DNA of 64,000 nt from Ianthella basta. Its lineage: Eukaryota; Porifera; Demospongiae; Verongiida; Ianthellidae. Location: contig OZ025874.1 in the NCBI GenBank assembly GCA_964019415.1, positions 5,311,092 to 5,375,091 on the forward strand. Reading direction: 5' to 3'. The position numbers and the translations under genes were made by a program. This document shows, piece by piece, positions 47,101-58,265 of the stretch; within the stretch, counting starts at the first letter, position 1, and every line of letters begins with the position of its first letter. The notes under the pieces were generated by a model, which searched no databases, was not told the DNA's origin, and saw nothing but the letters and a program-made list of their open reading frames with translations.

Positions 47101-50100
47101 ACAGAATCTATATTGCATTAATCACTTTCATACCACACTTACTCTGTTTCTGAAGCTACTGAACTCTTTAGCCAAGACGGTCCTAATTAGCTCAGGCTCT
47201 GCAATAACAATCACTGCCTGATAGCCAAAATAGAATCTGCATAAGTAACAATAACAGATAATAAATTAGTTAAATAATCAGACAACATGGTAATGATGAT
47301 GGTGGTTGTCTGTATGCTGTAATACAAACGAAACTAGTATATAGTCCCTGTACCAGGCTGAAACTGGCGAAAAGGGCTACTCAAGGAAAAGAGTCGGTAT
47401 ATACCACGTGGATCTAACCTTACATTTAAACGAAAGTGCATGTTCCCACAGAAAGTAACTTAAGTACTCTACAGTTTATACATTTCGCCAAATTCTCATT
47501 CACTTTCTAATTCTTCTCCATCATGCAGCTGTAAGGTAGCCTGGGATAATTCCATTACTAGAGTAAGTCCATCACTAGGGTACAATCTGGACTCTTATTT
47601 GTTGACAACAGACTTTAGCACAACTCAAAACCACCAGTATACAGACTATTTACTGCACTCTGCAACACATACTATTTGGGAATGATCGAGTGCACCCCTT
47701 CTCAATAAACAAGAAAGAATAAAACTTTTACAAAAACTGCTAAAGATGTAGGGTTGGCATAAAAAGTACAGAAACAAGAAAAGGCTACTACACACTGGAG
47801 CATTCACCATTGTCCCTACATTGAAGAGTGCTGCACCATATAGTACTACAATCTTGCCATAGGAACAATGGTGAATGCTCCACTGTGTAGTAGCCTTTCA
47901 GTGTTTCTGTACTTTTTATGCCAGCCCTATGTCTTTAGTAGTTTATGTAGAAAATTTTATTCTTTCTTGTTTCTGCACTTTTTATGGAACATAAGCTCGG
48001 ATACAAGACAGCATGGTAGTGCTGTCTATGTAGGGATGGCAGTGGTTGTTTGAATGCTGTAATACAAACAAACTACTCCTGAATAGGACTGAAAACTGGC
48101 AAACAAAGCTTACCATGAGGAAGTGGAGACTGAACATTGCATATAGCTAACCTTACTTCCCAACGAAGGTGCGCCTACATGTAGAGAGTGCCCTCAACTT
48201 TTCCAGTGTTTCATCATCATCTTCTTCTTCTTTGACAGCCGTAGCGCACAAACCAAAGGGACCATGAGAATACTTCTTGCACCATATTGCATCATTTTTG
48301 GCTGGCTGCATTCCTTTGTAGGTTAGTAGGTGACGCAATTTAGTGCGGAAGACAGCGCTTGCCCTAACTACCGCCGTGTTGCTTTGCCAAGCGGGGCGGA
48401 CGCTTGCCACGACTCCCTCCATGTTGCTTGGTGAAGTAGGGCAGATGCTTGCCACGACTCCCGCCATGTTGCTTGGCCAAGCAGGGCAGACGCCATTTTT
48501 AAATTACATAATTAAACTGGATGAAACCGGCGTGACTGGTGAAATAGTGAGCAGCTGGGTACAGCTTCTGGAGGCACCTTCTTCCATTGTTTTGCACCAC
48601 AGTGGAATTCTTCACCTTGCTCTACCACTTAGTGTGGCATTTGGCTTGTGGAATGAATTATTTACAATGTCAATACAATTTCTTAAATGCAAATTGCAGC
48701 TAATTCTATCAGGAGCTACACAAGAAGTTAAAATAGCTATATCGTGCATCTTAGCTCATGCTCCAAATTAAGTGCAGAAACTAGACATAATAAAATTTTT
48801 TTACAAAAATAGTAAGGATGCAGGGATGGCATAAAAAGGACAGAAACAAGTAAAGGCTGTTACACAGTGGAGCATTAACCATCGTCCCTACATTCAAGGA
48901 TGTAAGACAAGGTGCAACTTTCTAACGGCCATCCCTACATAGACAGCACTACTGTGCTATATTCACAACTTTTACACTACAATGAATATACTGGAATACA
49001 AAGGGAAGAAAGCAGCAGAAAATGCTAAAACATTGGTAATAAAGGGTAAGCCTTGAAGACAACCGAAGCCAACAGGAATCGTTTTCGATCATCTACACCC
49101 GTACAATACAATACTACTTTTGACTCTGTTTGAAAGTATCCATTTTCCGAATAGTTTTTGTCATTTGTACATAAGTAGAAAGTGTAAATGCAGAGAACTT
49201 GCTATGGATACAGGCAAAGACGTTAAATGTAAACTAGGCCCTACTGACAGTTTATTGGATGCTCAATTCACTAGTGATGTCACTTCTTAATTAATCACTT
49301 GGTGTAAAGTTTCACTCATCATGGGATTACCAACAATTAATACTTATTCCAGTTCAAAGTCTACAGTCTAATGAACACCTAATACACTCCACAAGACCAT
49401 AGATTCCATTTGCCATGACAATGTGCATCTAAACAATGATCCTAAATCTCATAAAAGCATCCCAATTGTTTTATATGTGATTCTAAATCCCATAGACAGA
49501 AGTGGTGGGCAGAGTGCACATGATGATAAATCCCATGCATGCACGTTGAGAGAAAGGTGTGTGCGAAGTGTATATGACTTCATCACAGCCTTTGAACCAG
49601 AAAGAATAGAAGGTACTCATGAAGTCACGGATGGTCTTATCAACTTAAGCCAGAACATCTAATCCAATGCTGGTGGCACATCTGTATATAGCTGTTTTTA
49701 ATGGTGATGAAGACAGACCCCACACACTGCTGATCGTCCATGCCTGACTGCTGAAGATTTTTAAGGTCATTTCAGTCAGCCATATGCCATTTTATATGAA
49801 CTTGTCGCAGTGAAGCATTCCTTCAGTTTTTGTCAGATAGTGCCCTACAGAGCAAGGGCAGGTGGCGAAGAAGTGCAATGAGAAAGCTCACATGTGCCAG
49901 AGAGCTCTTCTTCTGGGCTTCTCATATCATCGTTGGCAACCAGTAATGCAGATATCATCAAGAGAAGAGACAATTTTCACTGGGCTAGGGAACAGCCTTG
50001 GATCTAGAATACTTACTTTTACATGCTGCCTAATCGCTGTCATCAAGGAAGACGTCATCAGAAACGTCTTGGCCAGCAAATAACTATTACATACACCACC

Positions 50101-53100
50101 CTATACGTAATCACATGCATGCATGAGCAGAAACCCACACCCACACACCCATACTCACTCACCCTGTTACAGTCCCATACTTGGCAATCAAATGCTGATA
50201 TGCCTCTAAACCAAATGGACCCTGCAAGATATGAGCAATAACATTGGTGACTCAGTGATTCACTAGTTGTCCCTTAGTGTGCCATGTGCATGTGGAATGC
50301 AGAAGGCATTTGTATCACGAGTGCGAGAATTAACTTTAGGTAGTAGGTATGGCTAAAAGCTTCCTTTAGGGTACATTGCTTTTGCCTATGTAACTTTACA
50401 ACCATATAACTAATTGTTTTCATGATTACAAATATGATTGTCAAGTAAATTTCCTGAAATTTGGGGTCAATCATTAATTGACATATCCAAAATAAATTAA
50501 TTGAAAGTCAAAAATATCCCCTCAGATGCAGTCAGAGACTTCAAGAAAACCCTATCTAGTTAACTAGTCGTCTAACTCAGTACCCAACCTTTTAAGATCT
50601 ATTTGTATATATCTACTGACAATATCTCGTGCACAGCTATGTCATATGACAATCTTGTGGCCTCCTGCATAACAAATACAAACTGGCACAAGACTGATGA
50701 CAAAATCTCATGTTCTCAGTCAATTGAAGTAGGCTCTATAGAGGAAGTAATCAATCCTCGGACAGATGTATTCTCGGATCGCTGCAAGGCACTCCTAGGG
50801 GCCTGTAAGTCATAAACATCCAGTTACAGATCAGGCACTAGATAGGGGTGGGAGGTATTGGCACATAGTACCTCAGTATTCTTGCTAAGATAATTGCAGT
50901 ATAACTACATAGCTACCTACTATTTTGACTAAAATGAATTACTGACATGTAAATTACTGTTACATATATTTGGAAGATCACAACTTCTAAGGCTAAGACA
51001 GATGTTGATTTATACTTCATAGCTGCATTTGTGTACACAGCGAACAATGTTCGCGTGACATTTGAATTAGTGTGACGTCACAAAAATGGCTGCTGTGTGC
51101 AAAGGTAAAAATTAAATTGCCTACAATTGTACAAAAAAGCATTAGAAACGATTGAGAAGCGAACGAATTGTAGCAGAATCAATAATATACCTGATTCGTG
51201 ATATTTACAAGGGAATACCATGTAACTAACTGGTATTTTGATATCTGGTTTTTAGTTATTGTTCGTTGCTATGGCAATGCCAGAAAAATCAAAGGAAAAC
51301 ACTGAGGTATACATCCTCTTAGGATCTCCAGGCTCTTATTATTAGCCAATCAGCTTCATGTGCAAAGTTAACTTTATTTTAAAACTAGGTGAATACCCAC
51401 CCTTCATTTTTATCTTCATACCACAAAAAGCCTTCTCAATGACCACGGCACAGCTGTTTAGTGGAAGCAATGGTGAAATAACTGCTTTGCTAGGTGTAGT
51501 ATGTGACAATATTGTGACTTCTTGCTGAAACGTCATAATTCTATTGGACAGGCCAGGCCCGTCGGAAGAAATTTCCAAGTGCTGCGGCCATAATAATATT
51601 ACACATTTGCGCGAGCCAGCCATGTTTTGATGACATCATAGGTTGTAATCAAAACATGGCTGACTTTCATTGAACAGTGTGACGGCAGGCAACTACCAAC
51701 AGTTTCCTTTGCCATCTTCTAAGAATTAAATAAAGCTGCAAAGGAAGAAAAGGAGGGAGCTCAAAAAGTGGTGAGGCCTAAGCCGCACCAGCCGCACCGG
51801 TTCCGACGGCCTTGCAGGCTGCATAACCTTCTTCAAGCTGCGTGAGGACGTCTTGCTGCAACAAAGAACGCTTTTCTTCATAAATGCTTCAGACAGGAAG
51901 AACAAATTCTGCATCACTCAATCCAAGCTCTCAAATCAAGCACACATCACACCCAATTACATGCATAGCCATGGTAACATAGAAGAATGTGATTAACCAC
52001 ATGGTTCACCCTATGTAAACAATGTTTGACATAACCCACAAGCGCGCCCTCGTAACTCCCCCATCATGAGGCAAAAACACAGGCACTGAAATAGGTATTA
52101 TTGAAGATGTTTCACAAAGCACTATCAATATAATAATAAAAAATGCGACAGTGGACCTTTAATATGATGGGGGGCAAATTACTGTGGCTAGAAACCGTGG
52201 CTTGCGTGACTAAAACTCTGTGCTAGAGCGCAAGTTCTGAGTTTCCTCCTCTCGCCTCTTGCTCTTGAGCTGTGAAGTTGGATATCTTTGCCACATGGTA
52301 TAGTCAGCTCGCAAACGCTTACTAACATACGGTATGCCAAATTGCACTATATCAGTTTGTCAAACTAAATACCAATTCTGAAGTCACTACACTATAATGA
52401 CACTTACTTCTCTGAACTGTGCCAACTCCTTGTAGTTTCCAAAGAACACCTTGGGAGTAGGTCCTGGGATGTTGTGCCTTTTCAGTACTTGATAAGGCTC
52501 ATAGATGAAGCTGTCGAAAGAAAACTTCAGTTCATAAATCAGCTTACAGTACAAGACCTATGGATTCAGCACATGCAATAAGCAGCTCAAACTACATGCA
52601 TGGCTAGCAAAGCACAAGAATACAGCTATCAAAAAGCCAGAATGTGTTGTGATGACGGCAATCTAACCCTCAGGTTTTGATGATAGCACTTAATATTACT
52701 TCCAGACTTATTTACCATGTAAACAGATCTGCGGCAGCTATAGTATGAGTTCAAATGCTTTCAGATACCACGTGTCATCAAGAAATCCATTGCCTTGTCT
52801 AATAACTTGTGGCTAGATCTAGATGAGTAAAAGATTAAAGTTTAATAATAGGGCCAGACTTGAGGGCCCTTACTCTCACAAGTTATTCTGCAAAATACTT
52901 AGAGTCTGAAGTTGTATTTATTCATTCATACAGACAACATCCGTTTCGGATGGCGGCACGTACACTGCGACACTAGCATGTACATTCACTTTTATATTGT
53001 ACAAACTTGGGTGCACTCAAGTCCTACCCACAGCTGAAGCTTTGAAGAAATCTCTTCTCAACGACAGAGCATCGCATGCTATAACCGGAAGTGGTAGATG

Positions 53101-54391
53101 CATCAATAATTGGATGCATATCTGCACCATTTTCCGTGCCTTTAAGCACACGTTTGTTTCCGTGTTAACCAAAAAATTGGCTATGGAAAATGCACCACAA
53201 AAATAGCAGTGGTATGCAAGTTTCATAGTCTGATAGATACTTTTGTTCATAGGGTGAAGTCTCTCTCAAATAATAAAATTATGCAAGGTTTCAGCACTGC
53301 TTGAGGTTTTGACTAAATTGAAAGGGTAATCACTTGGTATTATGCCTGACCTACCAACTACACCAGTATTGGTGTCTCAGTTGGCAGGGGGGCACGAAGC
53401 CCTATTGGTTGGCAACCAGTGATCGCCTCCCCCAGTCATCCAACAAAGATGGAAGAGCCATAGCCAGCTGTTTCGCCCTAACTGGGGCTCATCAGTGTGG
53501 CGTACTGATGGTTGATGGTTGGATGACTGGCTGCTTCTGTATCCACCACAAGTTAAACACTTGTGGTTTCAACAGAAACAGACAAGGGCGGCTACAGTCG
53601 TCACGACTGAAGTGTTATCAAATGGGGTCATCCAGGATACTCTAATATATGACAACACAGTGGAAGTGCTGGTAGTGCTTTCACCCCAATTTGAACGACA
53701 TTGTTAGCCACAGCAGAGCCAAAGGAAGCACAAAATGAGGTAATATATTTAGAAGAAAAGGCACTAAAAGAGAAGAAAAGGCGATCTGCAGCTTTATGTT
53801 GATGGAAATTAGTCCGATTATTGATGACCGCAACGCCTTCGGTTCTAAGCCCTCATGCTCAGTCGCGACGAATACATTTCATTCGAAACTTCGGATGTGA
53901 CCAGGACTGGAGTGTGCCTGTTTGACAGTCATGTAAGGTGGACAGATCTTTGCTCTTCATGATGAACGTGCGACGGTCCGAAGTTACATGCCTTCGGTCG
54001 GAAGTAATATTACTTCGGACGCTTTGCATTTTTCGCTAGAACTTCTGAAGGAGGGCGCCACTCTGGCTTTAATCAAGTGTACCATGTTGCATACCCCTGT
54101 TGAGCATATAGACCAAGAACCAAGAAAAATGATCTGCTTATGGCTGAGATCTGGCGTCCGATTTCTGCCTGACCCTACGGCCTACTATAGGTTTGGCTTA
54201 CATGCGTTTGCTATGAAAAATCATAATCGTTCAACACACTCCAGGCTGCTAACCATCAAAGGTGTTAGTACGTCGTGTTATTCTCACCTGTACCACACGT
54301 AGAGCGCCAGCAATAGGATTATAACCAGGACGTAGAAGAGCATGGCCGAAGAGCTGCTGTTCGCATACGGATCATTTGCTCCGGATAGCAT
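38179..54391 (-). CDS. Cytochrome P450, CYP3-clan-like, complete 12-exon gene (copy 2)
   Basis: A haem-thiolate monooxygenase anchored in the ER membrane. Exons: 54288-54391, 52408-52510, 50163-50221, 47143-47236, 46341-46457, 45896-46160, 45083-45210, 40887-41090, 40100-40188, 38741-38878, 38498-38660, 38179-38265. All have GT-AG borders, phases agree, and the total is 1551 nt (516 aa). Features: N-terminal anchor helix about 17-33; PGPT hinge 50-53; C-helix W141/R145; I-helix AGTDTT 320-325 with the oxygen-activating Thr; ExxR E378/R381; PDRF 432-435; haem loop F451-G460 with Cys458. Length and spacing match the CYP3 family (FxNR and EDEEW-like spacing around the C-helix). Substrate cannot be predicted. 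Intron 7 contains a 3.4-kb Harbinger-like element. Exon 1 lies in the inverted segment and is the least certain link, supported by exact phase (AG+C). Confidence 0.85.
41202..41305. mobile_element. Mariner-type MITE, TA-flanked (copy 2)
   Basis: Same element as 10014-10117, with both termini in better condition (CAGTGGAACCTGTCTAAGA and its near-exact complement) and TA on each side. Confidence 0.8.
41548..43698 (+). pseudogene. SAP/SWIM/YqaJ-type nuclease ORF of the transposon (copy 2)
   Basis: It has the same domain order as the copy 1 ORF and is less damaged. One frame stays open for 164 codons (42212-42706) through the SWIM motif (AGTSGGLCQHVF) and the following basic linker. The next open frame (42929-43417) covers the N-terminal YqaJ motifs. 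The GLLEVKCPYK motif follows in another frame near 43420. The stop replacing a codon in the SAP region is shared with copy 1, so that lesion predates the duplication. Confidence 0.65.
43812..44666 (-). pseudogene. THAP-domain / DDE (HARBI1-like) transposase remnant (copy 2)
   Basis: Counterpart of 12590-13443. The THAP part is frameshifted within its second half, and the DDE part (44159-43812) is open over 115 codons from the SDCELT region onward. It shares the same internal deletion. Confidence 0.75.
47707..47985. repeat. Foldback MITE, ~110-bp arms (copy 2)
   Basis: Copy 2 counterpart of 16520-16785. It has the same arms, with scattered substitutions between the two copies. Confidence 0.72.
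48153..48467 (-). other. Unrecognised ORF in copy 2-specific block
   Basis: A 104-codon minus-strand frame contains an acidic run (KEEEDDDETLEKL). Its N-terminal part overlaps the 45-bp minisatellite, so it is probably not translated as such. A plus-strand frame at ~48490-48770 follows. Neither is present as a unit in copy 1. Confidence 0.2.
48375..48491. repeat. 45-bp minisatellite, about three units (copy 2)
   Basis: Units carry TTGCTTxGCCAAGCGGGGC and GCTTGCCACGACTCCC. The array is one unit longer than in copy 1 and lies in a block (~48060-48790) that copy 1 mostly lacks. Confidence 0.65.
54172..54192. other. Empty site / possible excision footprint
   Basis: On the minus strand the sequence reads CTATAGTAG, then GCC, then GTAGGGTCAGG. 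Copies 1 and 2 have a 1.55-kb insert between two CTATAGTAG repeats at this point. The extra GCCGTAG looks like part of a second target copy left behind by excision. Alternatively it is the ancestral unoccupied site. Confidence 0.55.
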
Positions 54392-54850
54392 TCCGTATTC
54401 CTAACCTTGTTCTGCAGGATATGGAAACAGGATGTAAACGACGCCATAACATAACGTCGGCTAAGAGTCAGTTCACTTAGGTGATGTAGTCAGTTTCGCA
54501 CCCCTCGGCTCGAAATCGACGGCAACCGAAATCACACCGCCAAATATTTCAGCTTGCTGCTCTGCAGGGCTGTGCATAATTTCCGGACCGGACCAACACA
54601 TTAGATAGGGGCCTGTGCGGTCGATCAAAAGCTGCTACTCACACTTTTGCCCTTTGTATTGACTTGTCTTGCTCTCGATTGGTTTGTTCTGTGCTTGGTA
54701 ACTGGATAATCTGCAGGCGTTCATTGATTGAGGTTCCTATGTATACCTCAATCAATGAACGCCTCAAAAGTGTAGCTACTTTTAAGGCGTTCATTTATTG
54801 AGGTTCCTATGTACTTTTGAGCCATTGCTTCAGTCCATGGAGCTTCTTAT
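54392..54850 (-). promoter_or_regulatory. Probable P450 upstream region
   Basis: This lies immediately upstream (minus strand) of the predicted start at 54391. It contains the shuffled ACATAGGAACCTCAA repeat cluster. The matching sequence, in plus orientation, precedes the anchor exons at 1520 and 33049. I see no clear TATA box at a convincing distance, so the assignment rests on position. Confidence 0.4.
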
Positions 54851-55504
54851 CCTGTTTGAATGCTTCAGCGCGGTGGCGAGATCGCAGGCCTATATGCATC
54901 TGAAGCAGTAGCAAATACCTCTCAGTCTGGCCCAACTGCTCTGTCGCGTGGAAAACCTTCGTAAGCTCAGTCTCCGCATTCGCTACAAATTCGCTGCAAC
55001 CTTTGGGACTGTGTCACTGCCTGACAGCCTTACAGCCTCTTTCATTCTCTTCCTCGCCCGTTCGATAATGAGAAGTTGGGTCTAGCGGGCAAGACTCATA
55101 GAGCAGCTTGGGTAGCCATTCTCGGACACGTACGACGCTACAAGCTCTCTTCATTCAAGAAGAAACTTTGTATTGCTACTGCAGCTGGCTTTTCTTGGAG
55201 GACTAGAGTGCTACTCTTCACGACATCACTAATAGTGCAGAGACAGTATAAATTATCTCCAATAATGCAGAGGGCGTATATATCAATCAATCAATCAATC
55301 AATCAATCATTATTTGAATGCACCGCACCAGAATGCATGTGCTAGGACATAGATAGGTCCAATGTAGCACCATCACAATGGTACATATACTGAACATGGA
55401 CATGTGAAGGAGGCTGCTGCATGAATGATAGAGTTATAGACCAAACAGGCACACCACATGGATCTGATGCATTTCAGAATACTAGTGTTGGCATAAGCTG
55501 TGCC

Positions 55505-55712
55505 CCCTACCTGTACATATGTACACATGTACGTATACTGTGCCCCCTAACTGTACATGCGTACACACTGTGCCCCTTACCTGTACATACTTACACATGC
55601 AGTGCCTCCTACCTGTACATACTTACACATACAGTACCCCCTACCTGTACATACATACACACTGTGCCCTGTATCTGTACATATACACAGTGCCCCTTAC
55701 CTGTACAAGAGG
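55505..55712. repeat. Minisatellite of ~35-40-bp units, expanded
   Basis: Units of the form CTGTACATACxTACACAx followed by CAGTGCCCCCTAC repeat about five to six times here. The corresponding array at ~30478-30560 has only about two units. Open frames across it are artefacts of the repeat. Confidence 0.75.
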
Positions 55713-55893
55713 ATTGAGACAGTGCTTGCCTGTGTACTGCAAGTGCAGGTCGACAAAGACAGAGAGAATGATATGCTGTGACACTTGCAGCAAGTGGTAT
55801 CATGACTCATGTATAGATGTTCCATCACAGCTTTGGACTTACCCTGACCCCGTTTGGACCTGTATAATGCATGCACTTTGTAATGCTCTTTAA
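55700..55893 (+). CDS. PHD-finger exon fragment, inverted copy
   Basis: Same PHD exon as 30288-30485 with conservative changes (SEW to SKW, SEL to SQL, PLW to PVW) and all visible Cys/His ligands kept. Retention of the zinc ligands across two diverged copies hints at past constraint on the protein sequence. Confidence 0.55.
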
Positions 55894-56161
55894 TTGTCAA
55901 CTCATTTTATTGGTGGCTTCATCTGTAGTATAGTTTCATCATTTTGCAGTTATTCCTTTGCAATATACCATGTTCAGGCATGCTCTCATGAATAAAGTGC
56001 TGAACAAACAGTTGTTTCTATGTTATGTATATAGCTACACAGATTTCTATATAGAATACTTAGCTAAACCTCAGTGACCAGTTGCAACCACACTGACCAC
56101 TTGCTAGAGGTACATGCACTACTGTGAAAGGTCATATAGGGTCAGGTGGAAATGCTACACA

Positions 56162-57090
56162 CCTCCCCTTTTAAGTTCGTCTCACAAATCTCACTAATCT
56201 CACGTCCACCCGTAATGCTGCACAGGATTCACTTGGCGACCTCTACGAGTGGCTACTGGTGTTGGTGATTCTGTAGGCACAGAGGGGGCCAAGTCGGGAC
56301 CCTGTGGACCTTCTCGTGGATTTGCTGAGACCAACGGAGGAGTTAGAGAAGCCTCCTCAGTCAGGGAACAATCCTGCTCCCCCAAGTCTTCAGATCTCAT
56401 GGTGCCCTCCTGGTGGTGGAACAGGGGAGGATGCCAATCACTTGGCACTGTCTGATCATAGGCCCCTTCTGTCAGGAGGTGACAGACCCGATTGATGTGC
56501 AATGCACGTTCAGTAGTGCCAACTTTCAAAAGTATTGTTGAGGGCCCCTTCAATCCTGTGATGGTCCACGGTCCTGTCCAACAAGGGTCAAGCATACCCT
56601 TTGTGGGTTGTTCGAGAAAACTTCCTAAGCAATCCTAAGTCTCACCCTGTTTCACTGCTGTGATAGTACAGCTGTTGAAGATCAGCTGCTTCTACAATGT
56701 TCACCCCCACCTACTCCCTCAGCTCAAGGATCTTACTCCTGAGATTGCTACTATACTCTAATGGATCAGGATATACCACACCTGGCATGTTGGAAATCTG
56801 CAAGGAAGGGGGGTTGGTTCCAAACAAAATCTTGTAAAGGGGCAGTCCAGTTGTCGCATGACGTGTGGTCTGATACAGGAAGAGTGACAATTGAAGGTGT
56901 TCCTCCCAGTCTCTGTTCCTGTCAACATGGCTGCGAAGAAGGCTCAGAAGGGATCTATTCATTCGTTCCATCACCCATGGGGTGATATGGGGTGGTGCGT
57001 GATTCTTCACATCAAAGGCCTGACACAAGCTGCTGAAGATCTGACTTTCATAAGAGATATGGATGGTTCTCACTCTAGCTAGTTCAAGAA
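56162..57090 (-). pseudogene. Ty3/Gypsy integrase 3' end, inverted copy
   Basis: Minus-strand counterpart of 28871-29717. It extends about 80 codons further upstream (FESQIFSS-like integrase core). An 8-nt deletion after MGDG shifts the frame. The C-terminal tail (56595-56200) is open over 131 codons. The polypurine tract and LTR start (TGTGTAGC, reading down from 56161) are conserved. Confidence 0.82.
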
Positions 57091-58265
57091 ATAACAGATA
57101 GCGCTTCTCCCAAAAGATAATAACTTCACATGTGTAATATGAAGAATACAGAGCACTTACTTTTCAGCAGGTCATGAAGTCCTTCGCCAGACGTAGGAAG
57201 CTACAGGCCCTGAGGTCAGGCATAAATGCCAAGTGGGCCGTCCGCATATCCGTTCACACACTGTCCACCGTCCATGCGGACCATCAGCAAAACAGAATGT
57301 ACCCCCGTTGCTGAATGATGTACTTTAATTGATAAGGACAAGTCGGCATTTGAGACTCTCAACCGCACTCTCCCTATATACAGTAGCTATACAAATGCAC
57401 ATGCCTGCTATGCTTCTAGATGATACAGGTTCACTGCACATGTGCTCATGTGCAAATTATTAGTTTGCCAATGGGTAAAACCTATCATTGCTACTGTACT
57501 ACCAGTCACGTGCACCTGCATATATTTGAGACATCCTGCAATAAACCAGCACTGGCTGTGTTGCAGAGGTGCACTTGTTTGGTACCACCACTGGCTATAT
57601 ATATTTTATGGTAAGCACAAAAACATATCATTATAGGACCATGTGTTAGATAGAGTTTCCCGTGAATATGTTACGCGCACACATATGAGGTGCTGCCCAT
57701 TGAAGCCAATGAGGAGGAGCAGCAAAACACCACACATGGTGGCCAGGAAGACACTGCAGATGTTGGCCAGGAAGTGATTATAATATTTACTAACAGAGTC
57801 TGTATGAATGATTCCCCAAGCTCCTTTAAGAGCTCATGCATAGGCAGCACACGTATGCTAAGCTCATTCCAAATCTGATAAACTAATCGGCCATTGCTGG
57901 CGGTCAGGACAACTCAGTGAGTGGGAGGTAGGTCTGACATTCACCTTACATGTACACACATTATCAGTCAGGAAGCATCATCATGTGGCTCACTGTAGAA
58001 GCATACCAAGTGTGCATGCTTGCAATTGGGATGACAGCTAGCTGTATGAGGGAAGCCATGGTTTCCCAGTAGCGTATATGACTGTATGAAACCATACAGG
58101 GTTAAGACCTGCTGAGTGCCCTATTCATACACCCATACCTTTTTACAGTTAGTCACACTCTGCATGTGGCAGTTGGCATAAGTGTACTTAGGCAGTTGCT
58201 AGACCTGTACAGAGCAGGAGTACATGAACAGATACAAGTGGAGAGGGCCAAAGCTTTGAATCCTA
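57091..58265. other. Gene-free spacer
   Basis: No ORF here shows a recognisable domain or splice structure. It marks the border between the duplicated region and the single-copy right end and may include the 5' UTR and promoter of the GPCR. Confidence 0.5.

Larger units (their letters stand above)
31530..53880 (+). repeat. Large direct duplication, copy 2
   Basis: Same-orientation copy of 1-22765. Relative to copy 1 it lacks ~310 bp around 40420 (copy 1: ~8918-9233). It carries ~650 bp extra at ~48060-48790 and a 48-bp insertion near 42513 inside the YqaJ ORF. It lacks the ~1-kb re-duplicated P450 exon block that copy 1 has at ~19690-20690. At its right edge it runs without a break into the inverted segment that supplies the P450 first exon, so this copy carries the intact P450 locus. 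Confidence 0.95.
53720..57090 (-). repeat. Inverted, diverged copy of 28871-35250
   Basis: Read on the minus strand this segment matches, in order, the Gypsy 3' end and PHD exon (28871-30738), a short AATGATTGATTG tail (31309-31340), then 32163-33258 and 34808-35250. Blocks 30738-31308, 31340-32163 and 33259-34799 are absent here, as is about 295 bp (29766-30060) in the LTR region. Divergence is clearly greater than between copies 1 and 2; for example, several substitutions fall within the 104-nt anchor exon. The inversion therefore predates the copy 1/copy 2 split. Its first ~150 bp also follows copy 1 (to 22765), where it is cut off. Confidence 0.9.

Noticed and set aside
55421-55803. ORFs of 64-124 codons rich in TCTYxHTVP-like repeats
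   Set aside because: They are translations of the GTACA minisatellite; only the PHD part at the end is meaningful.
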